A stretch of 22,644 bases of DNA, from NCBI GenBank assembly GCA_003022005.1, contig PXRQ01000122.1, forward strand, positions 1 to 22,644, read 5' to 3'. The first letter of the stretch is position 1, and every line of letters starts with the position of its first letter. The translations under genes were made by a program, and so were the position numbers. The notes beneath the pieces are model-generated. The model did no database searches. It saw nothing but the letters and a program-made list of their open reading frames with translations, and was not told where the DNA came from. This stretch comes from Halobacteriales archaeon QS_5_70_15. GTDB lineage: Archaea; Halobacteriota; Halobacteria; Halobacteriales; Haloarculaceae. Positions 1-8,872 of the stretch are shown one piece after another.

Positions 1-1
1 G

Positions 2-1036
2 CGCGAGCGGCTCACGCTCGCGCCGGGGGACGTCGGCACCGCGACGCTCCCGGTGCCGACGGGGAACAACGAGCTCCGGCTCCGACCAGGCGACGCCTTC
101 CCGCTCGACGACCGGCTCCACGTCGCCGGCCCGGAGCGCGCGCGGATCCGGGTGCTCCTGCTGACCAACGAGGAGAACCGGTATCTGCGGACGGCCCTCG
201 AGGTGCTCGAGGAGGTGGCGCTGACGGTCGACCAGCCGCCGGCGTCCATCACCGGGAGCTACGACGTGGTGGTGTTCTCGGGGGTCGAACCCGACCGGAT
301 GCTCCGGTCGACGCGGGAGCAGGCCGCCGGGATCGCCGCGAACGGCGGCGGCGTCGTTATCGGGGCACAGGGGAACCTCGGGGCGGTCGGCTACGGGGAA
401 CTGCTTCCCGTGGAGCCGGCCGACGGCACCGGGACCAACCCCTCGCTTCGGGTGGCCGACGACCGGCTGACCCGGGGGATCCAGTTCCCGCCGCCGGAGG
501 TCTACCTCGAAGCCGAGCTGAAGGAGGGGTCGGAGGCGGTCGTCACCGCCGACGGGTCGCCGTTCCTCGCGCGCGCGCCGCTCGGCGAGGGCCGGACGAT
601 CTACTACGGGTATCTCCCGTCGGACTCGGCGTTCCACTTCCACTACCAGTACCCGGTGTTCTGGAAGCGGGCGGTGTACGAGGCGGCCGGCCGCGAGACC
701 CTCGATGCGACCAACGACCCGACGGGGACGCGGCTCCGGCTCCCGAACGGGACGACCGTCGAGACGCCGGACGGGACCGTCACCGCGTCGGGGACGCTCG
801 CCCTCTCGGGGGCTGGGTTCTACCGCTACGGGGACCGGCGGCTCGGCGCGTCGCTGCTCAGCGAAACCGAGTCGAACGTCTCGGCCCCGGCGCTCTCGAC
901 CGGACCGGACGGCGTCGTCCGGGAGCGGGAGGAGCAGGTACCGAAACCGCTCGACCTCTCGCCGGCCGCCGCCGGGGGGGCGCTCCTGTTCGTCCTCGTC
1001 GAGCTGTCGTACCTGCGGTGGCGGGGTGACCTCTGA
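2..1036 (+). CDS. BatA-like vWA-cluster membrane protein, C-terminal part (5' end outside window)
   Basis: The reading frame is open to the left edge, so this is the last 344 codons of a longer gene; the GTG at 53 is internal and not a start. The visible part has an extracytoplasmic-type beta-rich stretch. It then has a class I glutamine-amidotransferase-like fold without an evident catalytic Cys: RIRVLLLTNEENRYL, then YDVVVFSGVEP, then GGGVVIGAQGN, and later GEGRTIYYGYLPS. The C terminus is a single predicted TM helix (AAAGGALLFVLVELSYL) followed by RWRGDL. This is the layout of the C-terminal half of BatA/vWA membrane proteins found beside MoxR ATPases. Any vWA domain would lie left of the window. 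The stop overlaps the next start by one base (TGATG), implying translational coupling. The cluster assignment is firm; the exact family name is inferred. Confidence 0.75.
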   Translation, partial: RERLTLAPGDVGTATLPVPTGNNELRLRPGDAFPLDDRLHVAGPERARIRVLLLTNEENRYLRTALEVLEEVALTVDQPPASITGSYDVVVFSGVEPDRMLRSTREQAAGIAANGGGVVIGAQGNLGAVGYGELLPVEPADGTGTNPSLRVADDRLTRGIQFPPPEVYLEAELKEGSEAVVTADGSPFLARAPLGEGRTIYYGYLPSDSAFHFHYQYPVFWKRAVYEAAGRETLDATNDPTGTRLRLPNGTTVETPDGTVTASGTLALSGAGFYRYGDRRLGASLLSETESNVSAPALSTGPDGVVREREEQVPKPLDLSPAAAGGALLFVLVELSYLRWRGDL

Positions 1037-3448
1037 TGGCGGCCGTGGCCGCCGGCCCGATTCCGGTCGCCGTCCCGGGGGTGAGCGACGCCGTCGAGCC
1101 CCTCCTCCGGGCGGCCACGAGCGCCGTCGAGACCACGCTCCGGGGCGTGACGGTCGGCCTCGAACTGCCCGTCGTGCTCCTCGCGCTCCCGGTCGCGCTC
1201 GCGCTCGTGGGCTGGCTGACCTTCCGGTTCCGCGGGCCGGGCGGGGACTGGTCGCGCCGGCGCCGCCTCGTCCTGTTCGCCTCCCGGGTCGTCGTGGTGA
1301 CCTGTCTCGTCGTCGCCGCGGCGGGGCCCTACACGGTCGTCTCGCAGACCACTCCCGGGGACCCGCGGGTGCGGATGCTCGTCGACGAGTCGGCGTCGAT
1401 GGAGGTGACCGGGACGGACACCGATCGGCTGGCCGCCGCCATCGAGGCCGAGGGCGTGCCGGTCACCAGGTCGGTGATCGCCTCGGGCAACGCCTCGCGG
1501 GTCGGCGACGCCGTGGTGGCGAACGTCGACCCCGGGGCGTCCGTGCTGCTCGTCTCCGACGGGCGGGTGACCGGCGGGCGCTCGCTCGAGGAGGCGGGCG
1601 AGGTCGCACGGGACGCGAACGCGACGGTCCACACCGTGGAGCTGTCGACCCGGTCGCCCGAGCGGTACGTCACCCTCGCCGGGCCGGCGAAGACGAGCGT
1701 CGGCGTCGACAACGCCTACCTCGCCCGGGTCGAGGGGACGGGACTCGAGAACGAGTCCCGGACGGTGACCGTCTACGCCGACGGGACGCCGGTGGCGACC
1801 GGGGAGGTGCGGGGGGCGGGCGCGTTCTCGTTCACCTACGCGTTCTCCGAGGTCGGCGCCCACGAGCTCGAGGTCAGGGTCGACAGCGACGACCGCTTCG
1901 CGGTCAACGACGTCTACCGGAAGTCGGTGCGGGTGGTCCCCAAGCCGAAGGTGCTCTACGTCGCCCGCGGGGACTACCCGTTCGGCGACCTGCTCGACCA
2001 GCTGTACGACCTCGACCGGGCCGAGTCGATCCCCGACGACCTCTCGCCGTACCGGACGGTCGTGATACAGGACACCCCCGCGTCGGCGCTCGGGAACGTC
2101 TCGGCGCTCCAGCGGGCGGTCATCGACGGAACGGGACTCGTGGTGGCGGGCGGGCCGAACGCCTACGAGAACGGCGGCTACGCGAACTCCTCGCTGGCCG
2201 CGACGCTCCCGGTGTCGTTCGGCGAGGGGGCCGGCCGGACCGCCCGCATCGCGCTCCTCGTGGACGTCTCCTCGAGCGCGGAGTCGGGGATGCGCGTCCA
2301 GAAGGCCATCGCGCTCGACGCCCTCGAACAGCTGGGCGACGAGAACGAGGTCGGGATCGTCGCGTTCAACACGCGGGCGTACCGGGTCCAGGACGTCGTC
2401 GACCTGGGGGAGAACCGGGAGACGCTCCGGCGGAACGTACGACGGCTGACCAGCCGCGGCGGGACGGACATCGGGGTCGGGCTGCGGGGCGCCGCGGAGC
2501 TGCTCGGCGGCCCCGGGACGGTGATCCTCATCAGCGACGGCAACGACCGCGGGAGCACCGCCGTCCCGGTGGCCCGCCGGCTCGGCGCGCAGGGTATCCA
2601 GGTCGTCACAGTCGGCGTCGGCAACCCGGTCAACGACGAACTCCTCGGGGAGATCGCGAGTTCGACCGGCGGACAGTTCCTCCTCGCGGACGAGACCGAC
2701 CGGCTGCGGCTGCTGTTCGGCGGGGACTCCCGCACGTACGCCTCGGACAAGCTCACGATCGTCGACCGGAACCACTTCATCACCGCCGGCGTGGAGACGA
2801 CCGCGAACCCGCCGCTCGTCCACGACGTGAGCGTGCGGGCCGGCGCGGACTTCCTCGTCGCCGCGGGCGACGGGACACCCGCGATAGCCCAGTGGCGCTA
2901 CGGGCTCGGCCGCGTGGTGTCGATCACCGCATACGGCAACGACGGCACGCTCGACGGCCTGCTCGAGGAGCCTGACTCGCTGCTGCTCACCAAGTCCGTG
3001 AACTGGGCCATCGGCGACCCCGAGCGCGACGCGGAGGGGGTCGTCTCCGCGCCGGACGCGCGCGTCGACGAACCCACGCGGATACGGTACGTCGGCGACG
3101 AGCGGCCGTCGCCGCCCCCGCGGTTCCGGCAGGTCGAGCCCCGCACCTACGAGGCGACGGTGACGCCGACCGAGCCCGGGTTCGAGACGGTGCTGAACGC
3201 GACCTACGCGGTGAACTACCCGGTCGAGTACGCCTCGGTCGGCCCGTCGTCGTCGCTGTCGGCGCTGGCGCGGACCACGGGCGGCCGGACGTTCCGGCCG
3301 GGGCAGGTGGGGGTGGGTCCTGCTGACGGTCGCGCTGCTCGTCTTCCTGCTCGAGGTGCTCGCCCGGCGGCTCGGGACCTACCGCCGCTCGGCCCGACGA
3401 CGGGTCGCGGCGGGAACGGCCACGGAGGGCGACGCCGATGACGACTGA
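1036..3448 (+). pseudogene. Membrane protein with two vWA-like domains (BatB-like), frameshifted before the C-terminal TM helix
   Basis: Two TM helices lie at about residues 44-62 and 78-98. A first, degenerate vWA-like segment follows (DESAS at 117-121), then an Ig-like stretch (about 210-300). A complete vWA domain follows, with MIDAS residues D410-x-S412-x-S414, T477 and D501 (ISDGNDRG), and then a glutamine-amidotransferase-like region. In the starting frame the protein ends at 3441 in an unlikely Arg/Pro/Gly-rich tail. In the +1 frame from about 3314 the DNA encodes WVLLTVALLVFLLEVLARRL, an obvious TM helix, and a stop at 3446-3448. Removing one G from the five-G run at 3309-3313 joins both parts into an 803-residue protein (break at about residue 760). 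The start is fixed by its one-base overlap with the upstream stop. The family role is as a metal-binding partner of a MoxR ATPase. The break may be a sequencing error or a real mutation. Confidence 0.8.
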
Positions 3449-3574
3449 TGCCGATCACCGTCGTCCGCCGGGGAGGGCGACCCCCGGCCGATCGTCCGTT
3501 CGCGCGGCCCCGGGACGGGCGCCTACGGACGCCCACGGGGGCCGGTACGGGAGCGGTGGCCCCGAACGCCGGCC

Positions 3575-3597
3575 GACGGACAAGACGTTTGTCCGTC
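3575..3597. promoter_or_regulatory. 9-bp perfect inverted repeat in the promoter of the coiled-coil gene
   Basis: The arms GACGGACAA (3575-3583) and TTGTCCGTC (3589-3597) are perfectly complementary around a 5-nt spacer, ending 19 nt before the ATG at 3617. The T-rich centre (CGTTTGTC) sits about 23-31 nt upstream of that ATG, where a haloarchaeal TATA element would lie. The palindrome therefore overlaps the probable core promoter and could be an operator. An RNA hairpin after the upstream gene is the alternative. Confidence 0.5.
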
Positions 3598-3616
3598 CGG
3601 CAACTGGGGTGGGACG

Positions 3617-4300
3617 ATGAAACTCCTCGGCGGGAGCATCAACGTCGCCCTGGTGGTGCTCATCGCGGTGAGCGTCGCCGGGACGGCCGGCGCGACGATG
3701 TTCTTCCAGGACTCGGTCTCCGAGATGCGCCAGCAGAACGAGCAGCTGCGCACGCAGAACCAGGAGCTACGGGCAGAGCTCCAGCAGACCCGTGCCGAAC
3801 TGGAGGCGGCACGCGACGAGCTCGAGCGTGTCAACGAGAGCATCGAGACGAGACAGGAGGACCTCCAGCAGGTCACGGAGGACCTGCGTGAGACCGAGCA
3901 GCAGCTCCGCGAGACCGAGGACGAACTCGCCGAGACACGGGAGTCCCTCGAGACGGCGCGGGGGGAGCTCCAGCAGGTCCGGGAGGAGCGCGACGCCCTC
4001 CAGCAGGACGTCGAGGAACTCCGCCAGGAGAAGACCGACCTGGAGAGCCAGCTCGAGACGCTCCGGGACGAGCGCGACCAGCTCCGGCAGAGGGTGCGGG
4101 AGCTGGAGGACGAGGTCGAGGTTCTCGAGGAGGACCTGGCGGAGCTGGAGACGGAGAACGCCGACCTCCGCCGGACCGTCACCGAACAGGCGAGCGACAT
4201 CGATACGCTCTGTCAGCGGGTCTCCAGGGACAGCCAGAGGATCATCGAGATCTGTGGGACACCGACGCCGACGCCGACAGGGGCGTCGGGAGGGTCCTGA
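3617..4300 (+). CDS. Membrane-anchored coiled-coil protein
   Basis: This is a 227-residue protein. A hydrophobic N-terminal segment (about residues 8-29, INVALVVLIAVSVAGTAGATMFF) is followed by one nearly unbroken coiled coil (about 33-195), built of Glu/Gln/Leu/Arg heptads without helix breakers. The C-terminal tail has two cysteines (C199, C213) and ends in TPTPTPTGASGGS. Such a shape suggests an anchored rod that spaces or scaffolds other proteins. No enzymatic motif is visible. It has its own likely promoter in the 168-nt gap after the vWA gene, with a palindrome over it, and the next gene begins 3 nt after its stop. A role in the MoxR/vWA assembly is inferred from position only; generic coiled-coil similarity says nothing about function. 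Confidence 0.85.
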   Translation: MKLLGGSINVALVVLIAVSVAGTAGATMFFQDSVSEMRQQNEQLRTQNQELRAELQQTRAELEAARDELERVNESIETRQEDLQQVTEDLRETEQQLRETEDELAETRESLETARGELQQVREERDALQQDVEELRQEKTDLESQLETLRDERDQLRQRVRELEDEVEVLEEDLAELETENADLRRTVTEQASDIDTLCQRVSRDSQRIIEICGTPTPTPTGASGGS

Positions 4301-4303
4301 CCC

Positions 4304-5155
4304 GTGGCGAGCGGCGACGTCCGGGACGACGGCGCGCCCTCGAACGAGCGTCTCCCGGTCGGCGAGGCCCGCGAGCGCGTCGAGCGGGCCGTCCGCCGGG
4401 TCAGGCGGGAGGGGTACAAGGCGGCGGCCGTCCACGCCGTCGTCGACGCGGCGGCGGTCGCGCTCGCCGTCAACCTCGCGCTGACCGTCGCCGGGTTGGA
4501 CCTGCCCGGACCGGCGTACGCCCGGCAGGCGGTCGCGGTCGGGCTCGGGCTCCTCGTCGGGCTCGTCGAGTTCGCGCTCCGGGTCCGGGTGCCGCTCGTC
4601 GAGCGGTTCGAGGAGGTCAACCCCGAGGTCCGCGAGGCGCTCCGGACGGCCAGGGACGCCGCCCGGTCGGGGTCAGAGACCCGGGTCGCGGGCCGGCTCT
4701 ACGAGGACGTCCTCGGGGGGCTCCGCCGGGCGTCCAGCGCCGACCTCGTCGACACGCGCCGGCTCGCCGGGACCGTCATCCTCATGCTCGTCGTCTCGGC
4801 GGCGACCGTCCAGGCAAGCGTCGTCGGACTCGATCTGACCCCCGAACCCCGGGACGTCGACACCGGGGACCGCGACGGGTCCGAGGACGACTACGGCGGC
4901 CTCGAGGACGGCGACGAGATCCTCGGCGAGGAGACCGACGTCGACGAGGGAAGCGACGACCTCGACGCCGTCGTCGGCGGCTCGTCGGGCGGTGAGGGCG
5001 GCCAGCGGTCCGAGGACCGCTCGCACGAGAGCGGCGGGTTCTCCTCCTCGGGCTCCTACGACGCCCAGCAGTCCGGGTTCGCCCCGGCGGCGGACGTGGA
5101 GAACGCCGACATCATCCGCGAGTACAACGTCCGCATCCGCGAGGACGACGCATGA
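4304..5155 (+). CDS. Three-TM protein with acidic Ser/Gly-rich tail (haloarchaeal MoxR-cluster protein, DUF7502-like)
   Basis: This is a 283-residue protein with a GTG start 3 nt after the upstream stop. A basic amphipathic N-terminal stretch (ERVERAVRRVRREGYKAA, about 24-41) leads into two TM helices (about 44-64 and 75-95). A cytosolic-looking helical segment with EVNPEVREALRTARDAA follows, then a third TM helix (about 154-175). Residues 185-255 are low-complexity Asp/Glu/Gly/Ser. The last 20 residues regain order (ADVENADIIREYNVRIREDD), so they are a candidate docking tail. The protein resembles a haloarchaea-specific family I associate with MoxR loci (DUF7502). The family name is from memory and moderately sure; the function is unknown. 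The stop overlaps the next ORF start by ATGA. Confidence 0.8.
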   Translation: MASGDVRDDGAPSNERLPVGEARERVERAVRRVRREGYKAAAVHAVVDAAAVALAVNLALTVAGLDLPGPAYARQAVAVGLGLLVGLVEFALRVRVPLVERFEEVNPEVREALRTARDAARSGSETRVAGRLYEDVLGGLRRASSADLVDTRRLAGTVILMLVVSAATVQASVVGLDLTPEPRDVDTGDRDGSEDDYGGLEDGDEILGEETDVDEGSDDLDAVVGGSSGGEGGQRSEDRSHESGGFSSSGSYDAQQSGFAPAADVENADIIREYNVRIREDDA

Positions 5156-5271
5156 ACGATCCACCGGAACCGGCCGCGGTCCGTGGACGGGGGAACGAAC
5201 CGGGAGCGATCCCGGCCACCGCGAGCACGCACGCGATCGCGAGCACGAACACCGAAACTGACGAGACATGA
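5152..5271 (+). CDS. 39-residue ORF coupled by ATGA overlaps on both sides
   Basis: This ORF begins at the ATG of the ATGA that ends the upstream gene (5152-5155) and stops in the ATGA that starts moxR (5268-5271). It therefore fills the gap exactly in a third frame. The peptide starts [18 protein letters not shown] and ends NTETDET; it is hydrophilic, has no TM segment, cysteine or known motif, and shares its first three residues (MND) with MoxR. Two exact 4-nt overlaps are typical of coupled genes in archaeal operons. It could be a genuine small protein, a coupling leader, or the residue of a larger gene lost by internal deletion (a DUF4350-type gene is often found in such clusters). No homolog is recognised. 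Confidence 0.5.
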   Translation: MNDPPEPAAVRGRGNEPGAIPATASTHAIASTNTETDET

Positions 5272-8078
5272 ATGACGGCTCCGACGATCTCACGACCGAC
5301 GGCAGTGGCAAACGGCCCGGAAGCGACGCACGAGCGACCGACCTCGACGTCGACACCCTCCGGGAAGGGTTGGACGAGGTCCGCGAACAGGTCGGCAGGC
5401 GGCTCGTCGGCCAGCGGGACGTCCTCGACGACCTGCTGGTCTGCCTGCTGTGCGACGGGAACGCCCTCCTCGAGTCAAATCCGGGGCTCGCCAAGACGCT
5501 CACCGTCCGGACCCTCTCGAACGTGATCGACCTCTCGTTCTCCCGGGTGCAGAACACCCCCGACCTGATGCCCTCGGACATCACCGGCACGGAGATCATC
5601 CGCGAGGGCGAGGGCGGCAGGGACTTCGTCTTCGAGAAGGGCCCCATCTTCGCGAACATCGTGCTCGCCGACGAGATCAACCGCGCGACGCCGAAGACAC
5701 AGGCCGCGCTGCTGGAGGCGATGGAGGAGAAGCAGGTCACCGCCGCCGGACAGACCTACCGGCTCCCGGAGCCGTTCTTCCTGTTGGCGACACGGAATCC
5801 CATAGACCAGGAGGGGAGCCTCCACCCGGACGAGTCGCTCTACATGAACGGACGGCTGTGGCGTGCCGGCGATGCGCTAGAACACGCTCGCGAACACGGT
5901 GAACTCGTCCACGAGAACGAGGACGGAAACGGGAGTGGGAACGCGAATACCCGGATATACGACGCCGGCGGGACTACGCAGACGCTCGGACCCGACGGGG
6001 AACTCCGGGAAACGCCCTGCATGGTCTACGAGGTGGACTACGAGGGCGAGACCTATTCGGTGGAGACGAAGACCGGGCGGACGATCCGGGTCTCGGCGGA
6101 CCACCCGTTCCTGGTCAACCGCGCCGGGGCGATACAGTGGGTGAAGGCACGCGACCTCGACGAGGACGACCACCTCGTCGCCCCCCGGGAGATGGACCTG
6201 CCCGAGGAGCCGTTCCCCTCTCACGATACAGCGATAGAACGCCTCCGGGCAGAGCACGGTCATCACGTCGTCCGACGCGAGCGGGTGGTCGCGCATCACG
6301 AGCGGCTCCGCGAGGGATCGGCGCTCTCGCCGGCCGAGGTCGACGACCTGCGGATCGCAGCCGACCTCACCAAGCGAGAACTGGCCGACCGGGCGGGCGC
6401 CAGCTACGACCGGGTGCTGAACTACCTCGCCGGAGCGGAGAACGGCGTCGGCGAGGCACTCCGCGAGGCGCTCCGCGCCGCGGACGTCGGGGCCGGCGAC
6501 CACGTCGAGTCCCACGCGAGACACCGCATCGACGACGAGCTGACGGACGCCGAGGCGGGGCTCCTAGTCGGATTCGTCCTCGCGGAGGGCCACGTGACCG
6601 ACGCGAGCGTCTCCGTGCGCCAGAAGAACCTCCCGGACCTACTGGACCGGTGGATAGATACCGTCGAGAGCGTCGGCCTCGACGTCAGGGTCCGCGAGGA
6701 CGGAACCGGCCGCGAGGCCACGGTCGACTCGAAGCCGTTCGTCGACTACCTCGCGGAGCGCTACGGCCTCCGCGAACCCGAGCGGCTCCTCTCGGCCCCG
6801 GAGTCGTTCAAGCGTCCGTTCCTCGAGACGTTCCTCCTCACCGAGTCCCACTACGACGCCGAGCGGCGACGCGTGACGTTCGTCCAGACCGACCGGACCC
6901 TGACGAACCTCGTCGCGTACCTCCTCCTCGGGGAGTGCATTCTCCCGTGGGTCTACGAGCGGGAGGAGCGCTACGAGCTCCGTATACAGGGCGAGGACGT
7001 CGCCCGATACCTCGATTCGTTAGAGTGGCGTGGCGAGGAGCCCGACGACGAGGGGTTCGAGTCGGCCCACCGGACGACCCCGCTCCCCGCGGAGGCTCTC
7101 GAACGGATCGTCGACCGTCTCGGGATGAAACACGACTCGCCGCTCTCCGAGCGGGACTGGTACACCTCCTACCGGTGGCTCCGGACGAAGCGCGACCGGA
7201 TGGCGACGAGCCACTTCGAGTCGTTCCTCGAGGACGCGGAACGGACGCTCGCCGAACGGCAGGAGCGGGACCTCCGGACGAGCATCGTCGACGACCTCGG
7301 CGACACGGCCCGGGCGTGTGGACTGTCACTGACCGACGTGGTCGAGGGATCGGGCCTGACGAAACACCGCGTCTGGCAGTCGTACGAGTCGGAAGAACGG
7401 CCGCGCGAGGCCGTCTCGTACGTCGTCGACGAGTACACCGACCGGGTCGACGAGGCCGCGGAACTGACCGAGTACCTCCGCGGGCTGGTCGACGGCGACG
7501 TGTTCTACGACCGGGTGACGAGCATCGAGACCGAGCCCTACGAGGGGCCGGTCGTGGGGCTGAGCGTCCCGGGGACCCACAACTACCTCGCGGGGCTTGG
7601 CGCCTGTGGCATCAACCACAACACGTACGCCCTCCCGGAGGCCCAGTCCGACCGCTTCCTGCTGAAGATCCTCGTCGACTACCCGACCGAGGAGGAGGAG
7701 ATCGAGGTGGTCGACCGGTACACCACCCGTCTCGACCGCTCGATCCCCGTGGAGACGGTGCTCACCGGGGCGGAGCTCCGCGAGGCCCAGGAGCTGGTCC
7801 GGGAAGTCCCGATCGCGGAGGACATCCGGACCCGGGCGGTACGGCTCGTCCGCGAGACGCGGAACGTCGACTACATCGAGTACGGCGCCTCCCCGCGGGC
7901 GAGCATGGCGCTCGTGGTGACGGCGAAGGCCCGCGCGCTGCTGGAGGGGCGGGCGTACGTCAGCGAGACGGACATCGAGGCGATGGCAAAGCCCGTGCTC
8001 CGCCACCGCATCATCGTCGACTTCCGGGCCGAGCGCGAGGGGATGACCCCCGACGACGCGGTCGACGAACTCCTATGA
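5268..8078 (+). CDS. moxR: MoxR-family AAA+ ATPase interrupted by an intein
   Basis: This is a 936-residue precursor that would yield a 334-residue MoxR ATPase after removal of the intein (residues 184-785). The N-extein has the Mox[11 protein letters not shown] region, a P-loop ESNPGLAKT (69-77), [10 protein letters not shown], Walker [11 protein letters not shown] (131-140) and sensor 1 [12 protein letters not shown]. The C-extein resumes with [15 protein letters not shown], then the lid domain with sensor-2-type [10 protein letters not shown]. MoxR ATPases act as chaperone-like motors together with vWA proteins, here encoded by the neighbours. The first Gly of the usual GxPGxAKT P-loop is Ser (S70). 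The start is set by the ATGA overlap with the small ORF, and the stop overlaps the DUF58 start by ATGA. Activity depends on protein splicing, since the insertion lies just after sensor 1. Confidence 0.93.
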   Translation: MNDGSDDLTTDGSGKRPGSDARATDLDVDTLREGLDEVREQVGRRLVGQRDVLDDLLVCLLCDGNALLESNPGLAKTLTVRTLSNVIDLSFSRVQNTPDLMPSDITGTEIIREGEGGRDFVFEKGPIFANIVLADEINRATPKTQAALLEAMEEKQVTAAGQTYRLPEPFFLLATRNPIDQEGSLHPDESLYMNGRLWRAGDALEHAREHGELVHENEDGNGSGNANTRIYDAGGTTQTLGPDGELRETPCMVYEVDYEGETYSVETKTGRTIRVSADHPFLVNRAGAIQWVKARDLDEDDHLVAPREMDLPEEPFPSHDTAIERLRAEHGHHVVRRERVVAHHERLREGSALSPAEVDDLRIAADLTKRELADRAGASYDRVLNYLAGAENGVGEALREALRAADVGAGDHVESHARHRIDDELTDAEAGLLVGFVLAEGHVTDASVSVRQKNLPDLLDRWIDTVESVGLDVRVREDGTGREATVDSKPFVDYLAERYGLREPERLLSAPESFKRPFLETFLLTESHYDAERRRVTFVQTDRTLTNLVAYLLLGECILPWVYEREERYELRIQGEDVARYLDSLEWRGEEPDDEGFESAHRTTPLPAEALERIVDRLGMKHDSPLSERDWYTSYRWLRTKRDRMATSHFESFLEDAERTLAERQERDLRTSIVDDLGDTARACGLSLTDVVEGSGLTKHRVWQSYESEERPREAVSYVVDEYTDRVDEAAELTEYLRGLVDGDVFYDRVTSIETEPYEGPVVGLSVPGTHNYLAGLGACGINHNTYALPEAQSDRFLLKILVDYPTEEEEIEVVDRYTTRLDRSIPVETVLTGAELREAQELVREVPIAEDIRTRAVRLVRETRNVDYIEYGASPRASMALVVTAKARALLEGRAYVSETDIEAMAKPVLRHRIIVDFRAEREGMTPDDAVDELL
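5817..7622 (+). other. Intein with LAGLIDADG homing endonuclease inside moxR
   Basis: The element is 602 codons, from S184 to N785 of the precursor. The N-terminal splice block starts with Ser1 ([12 protein letters not shown]), directly after host NPIDQEG. The block B His is in [10 protein letters not shown] (H279). Two endonuclease motifs are [11 protein letters not shown] (E440) and [11 protein letters not shown] (E526), 86 residues apart, both with Glu in place of the usual Asp. An HTH-like [20 protein letters not shown] precedes them and a second HTH-like segment, [12 protein letters not shown], follows. Block F is [15 protein letters not shown] and block G ends GINHN, with penultimate His784 and terminal Asn785; the +1 extein residue is Thr. 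Ser1, His-Asn and Thr+1 fit a class 1 splicing intein. The stretch near 5880-5970 is visibly less GC-rich than the extein. All splicing residues are present. Confidence 0.93.
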
Positions 8079-8826
8079 CCATCGACCCGGGGTTCCTGGA
8101 CGAGATCGAGCGGTACGCCCGCTCGCAGAAGCGCAACGTCGCCTCGCAGTTCCAGGGCGAGCAGCGCTCGGCCGAGCGGGGCGAGGGGCTCACGTTCGCC
8201 GACTACCGCCGGTACTCGCCGGGCGACGACACCCGGCGGATCGACTGGAAGCTGTTCGCCCGCACCGACGAGTTCTACGTCAAGGAGTACGAGGCCGAGC
8301 GAAACCTCACCGTCCACGTCCTGCTGGACTCGTCGGCGTCGATGGGCTTCGCGGGCGAGGCGGGGCTCCCGACGAAGTTCGAGTTCGCCGCCAAGCTCGG
8401 GCTCGGGTTCGCGTACCTGATCGCCCGCGAGCACAACGACTTCCGGTTCGTCCGATTCGACGAGACGTACGAGCGCCTCGACCGGGGGCGATCGAGCCGC
8501 GGGGAGGTGCTCGAACTGATCGAGACGCTCAACGGGCTGGACCCCTCCGGGGACGCCGACTTCGAGGCGGCGCTCGAGTCCTACGCCGGGACCATCGGTT
8601 CGCGGTCGCTCGTGCTGGTCGCGAGCGACTTCCTCGAACCGCCCGACGGGATAGAGCGGGGGCTCGAGGCGCTCGCGCGGAACAAGCTGGTCCTCGCGCG
8701 CGCGAGCGGCTGGGAGCACACATCGACGACGTCGCCGCCCGGGCGCGGACCCTCCGGGCCAGACACGAGCTCGTTGACACCGACGCGGGGTTCTTCGACG
8801 CCTTCGGGCAGGTCTGGGTGGAGTAG
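8075..8826 (+). pseudogene. DUF58 (vWA-like) protein with an internal out-of-frame deletion near the C terminus
   Basis: The start overlaps the moxR stop (ATGA). The N-terminal part is a clear DUF58 protein. It has the signature GEGLTFADYRRYSPGDDTRR (37-56) followed by IDWKLFARTDEFYVKEYEAE, and a vWA-type D85-S-S87-A-S89 motif. The frame is good to about residue 209 (LVLAR, about 8700). It then runs on into a nonsense tail ending at 8860. From about 8701 another frame reads RERLGAHIDDVAARARTL, RARHELVDTDAGFFDAFGQ and VWVE, with a stop at 8824-8826; this is the expected DUF58 C terminus. From memory of the family, roughly 35-40 residues are missing between the two parts, at a CGCGCGCG run. DUF58 proteins pair with MoxR; this copy would lack its normal end. 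An assembly collapse at the repeat is the alternative. Confidence 0.82.
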
Positions 8827-8848
8827 CCGGGGGCAGCGTGCCCCGGCT
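8825..8848 (+). other. Stem-loop over the DUF58 stop codon
   Basis: AGCCGGGG (8825-8832) pairs perfectly with CCCCGGCT (8841-8848) across an 8-nt loop. It begins inside the TAG stop of the DUF58 gene. There is no T-tract after it, so it is not a standard archaeal terminator; it might protect the transcript 3' end or be chance in GC-rich DNA. Confidence 0.3.
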
Positions 8849-8872
8849 GCCGGGCGGTGACGGCCCCCGAAC

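Noticed and set aside
705..2975. Very long Arg/Gly-rich open frames opposite or offset to the vWA genes (756 codons + strand; 665 codons - strand at 826-2823)
   Set aside because: They have low-complexity Arg/Pro/Gly composition without motifs and overlap a gene with clear vWA domains; stop codons are rare in such GC-rich DNA.
6137..8074. Long open frame through the intein leading into the DUF58 gene
   Set aside because: The frame becomes protein-like only at the ATG at 8075; upstream it is the shadow of moxR and its intein.
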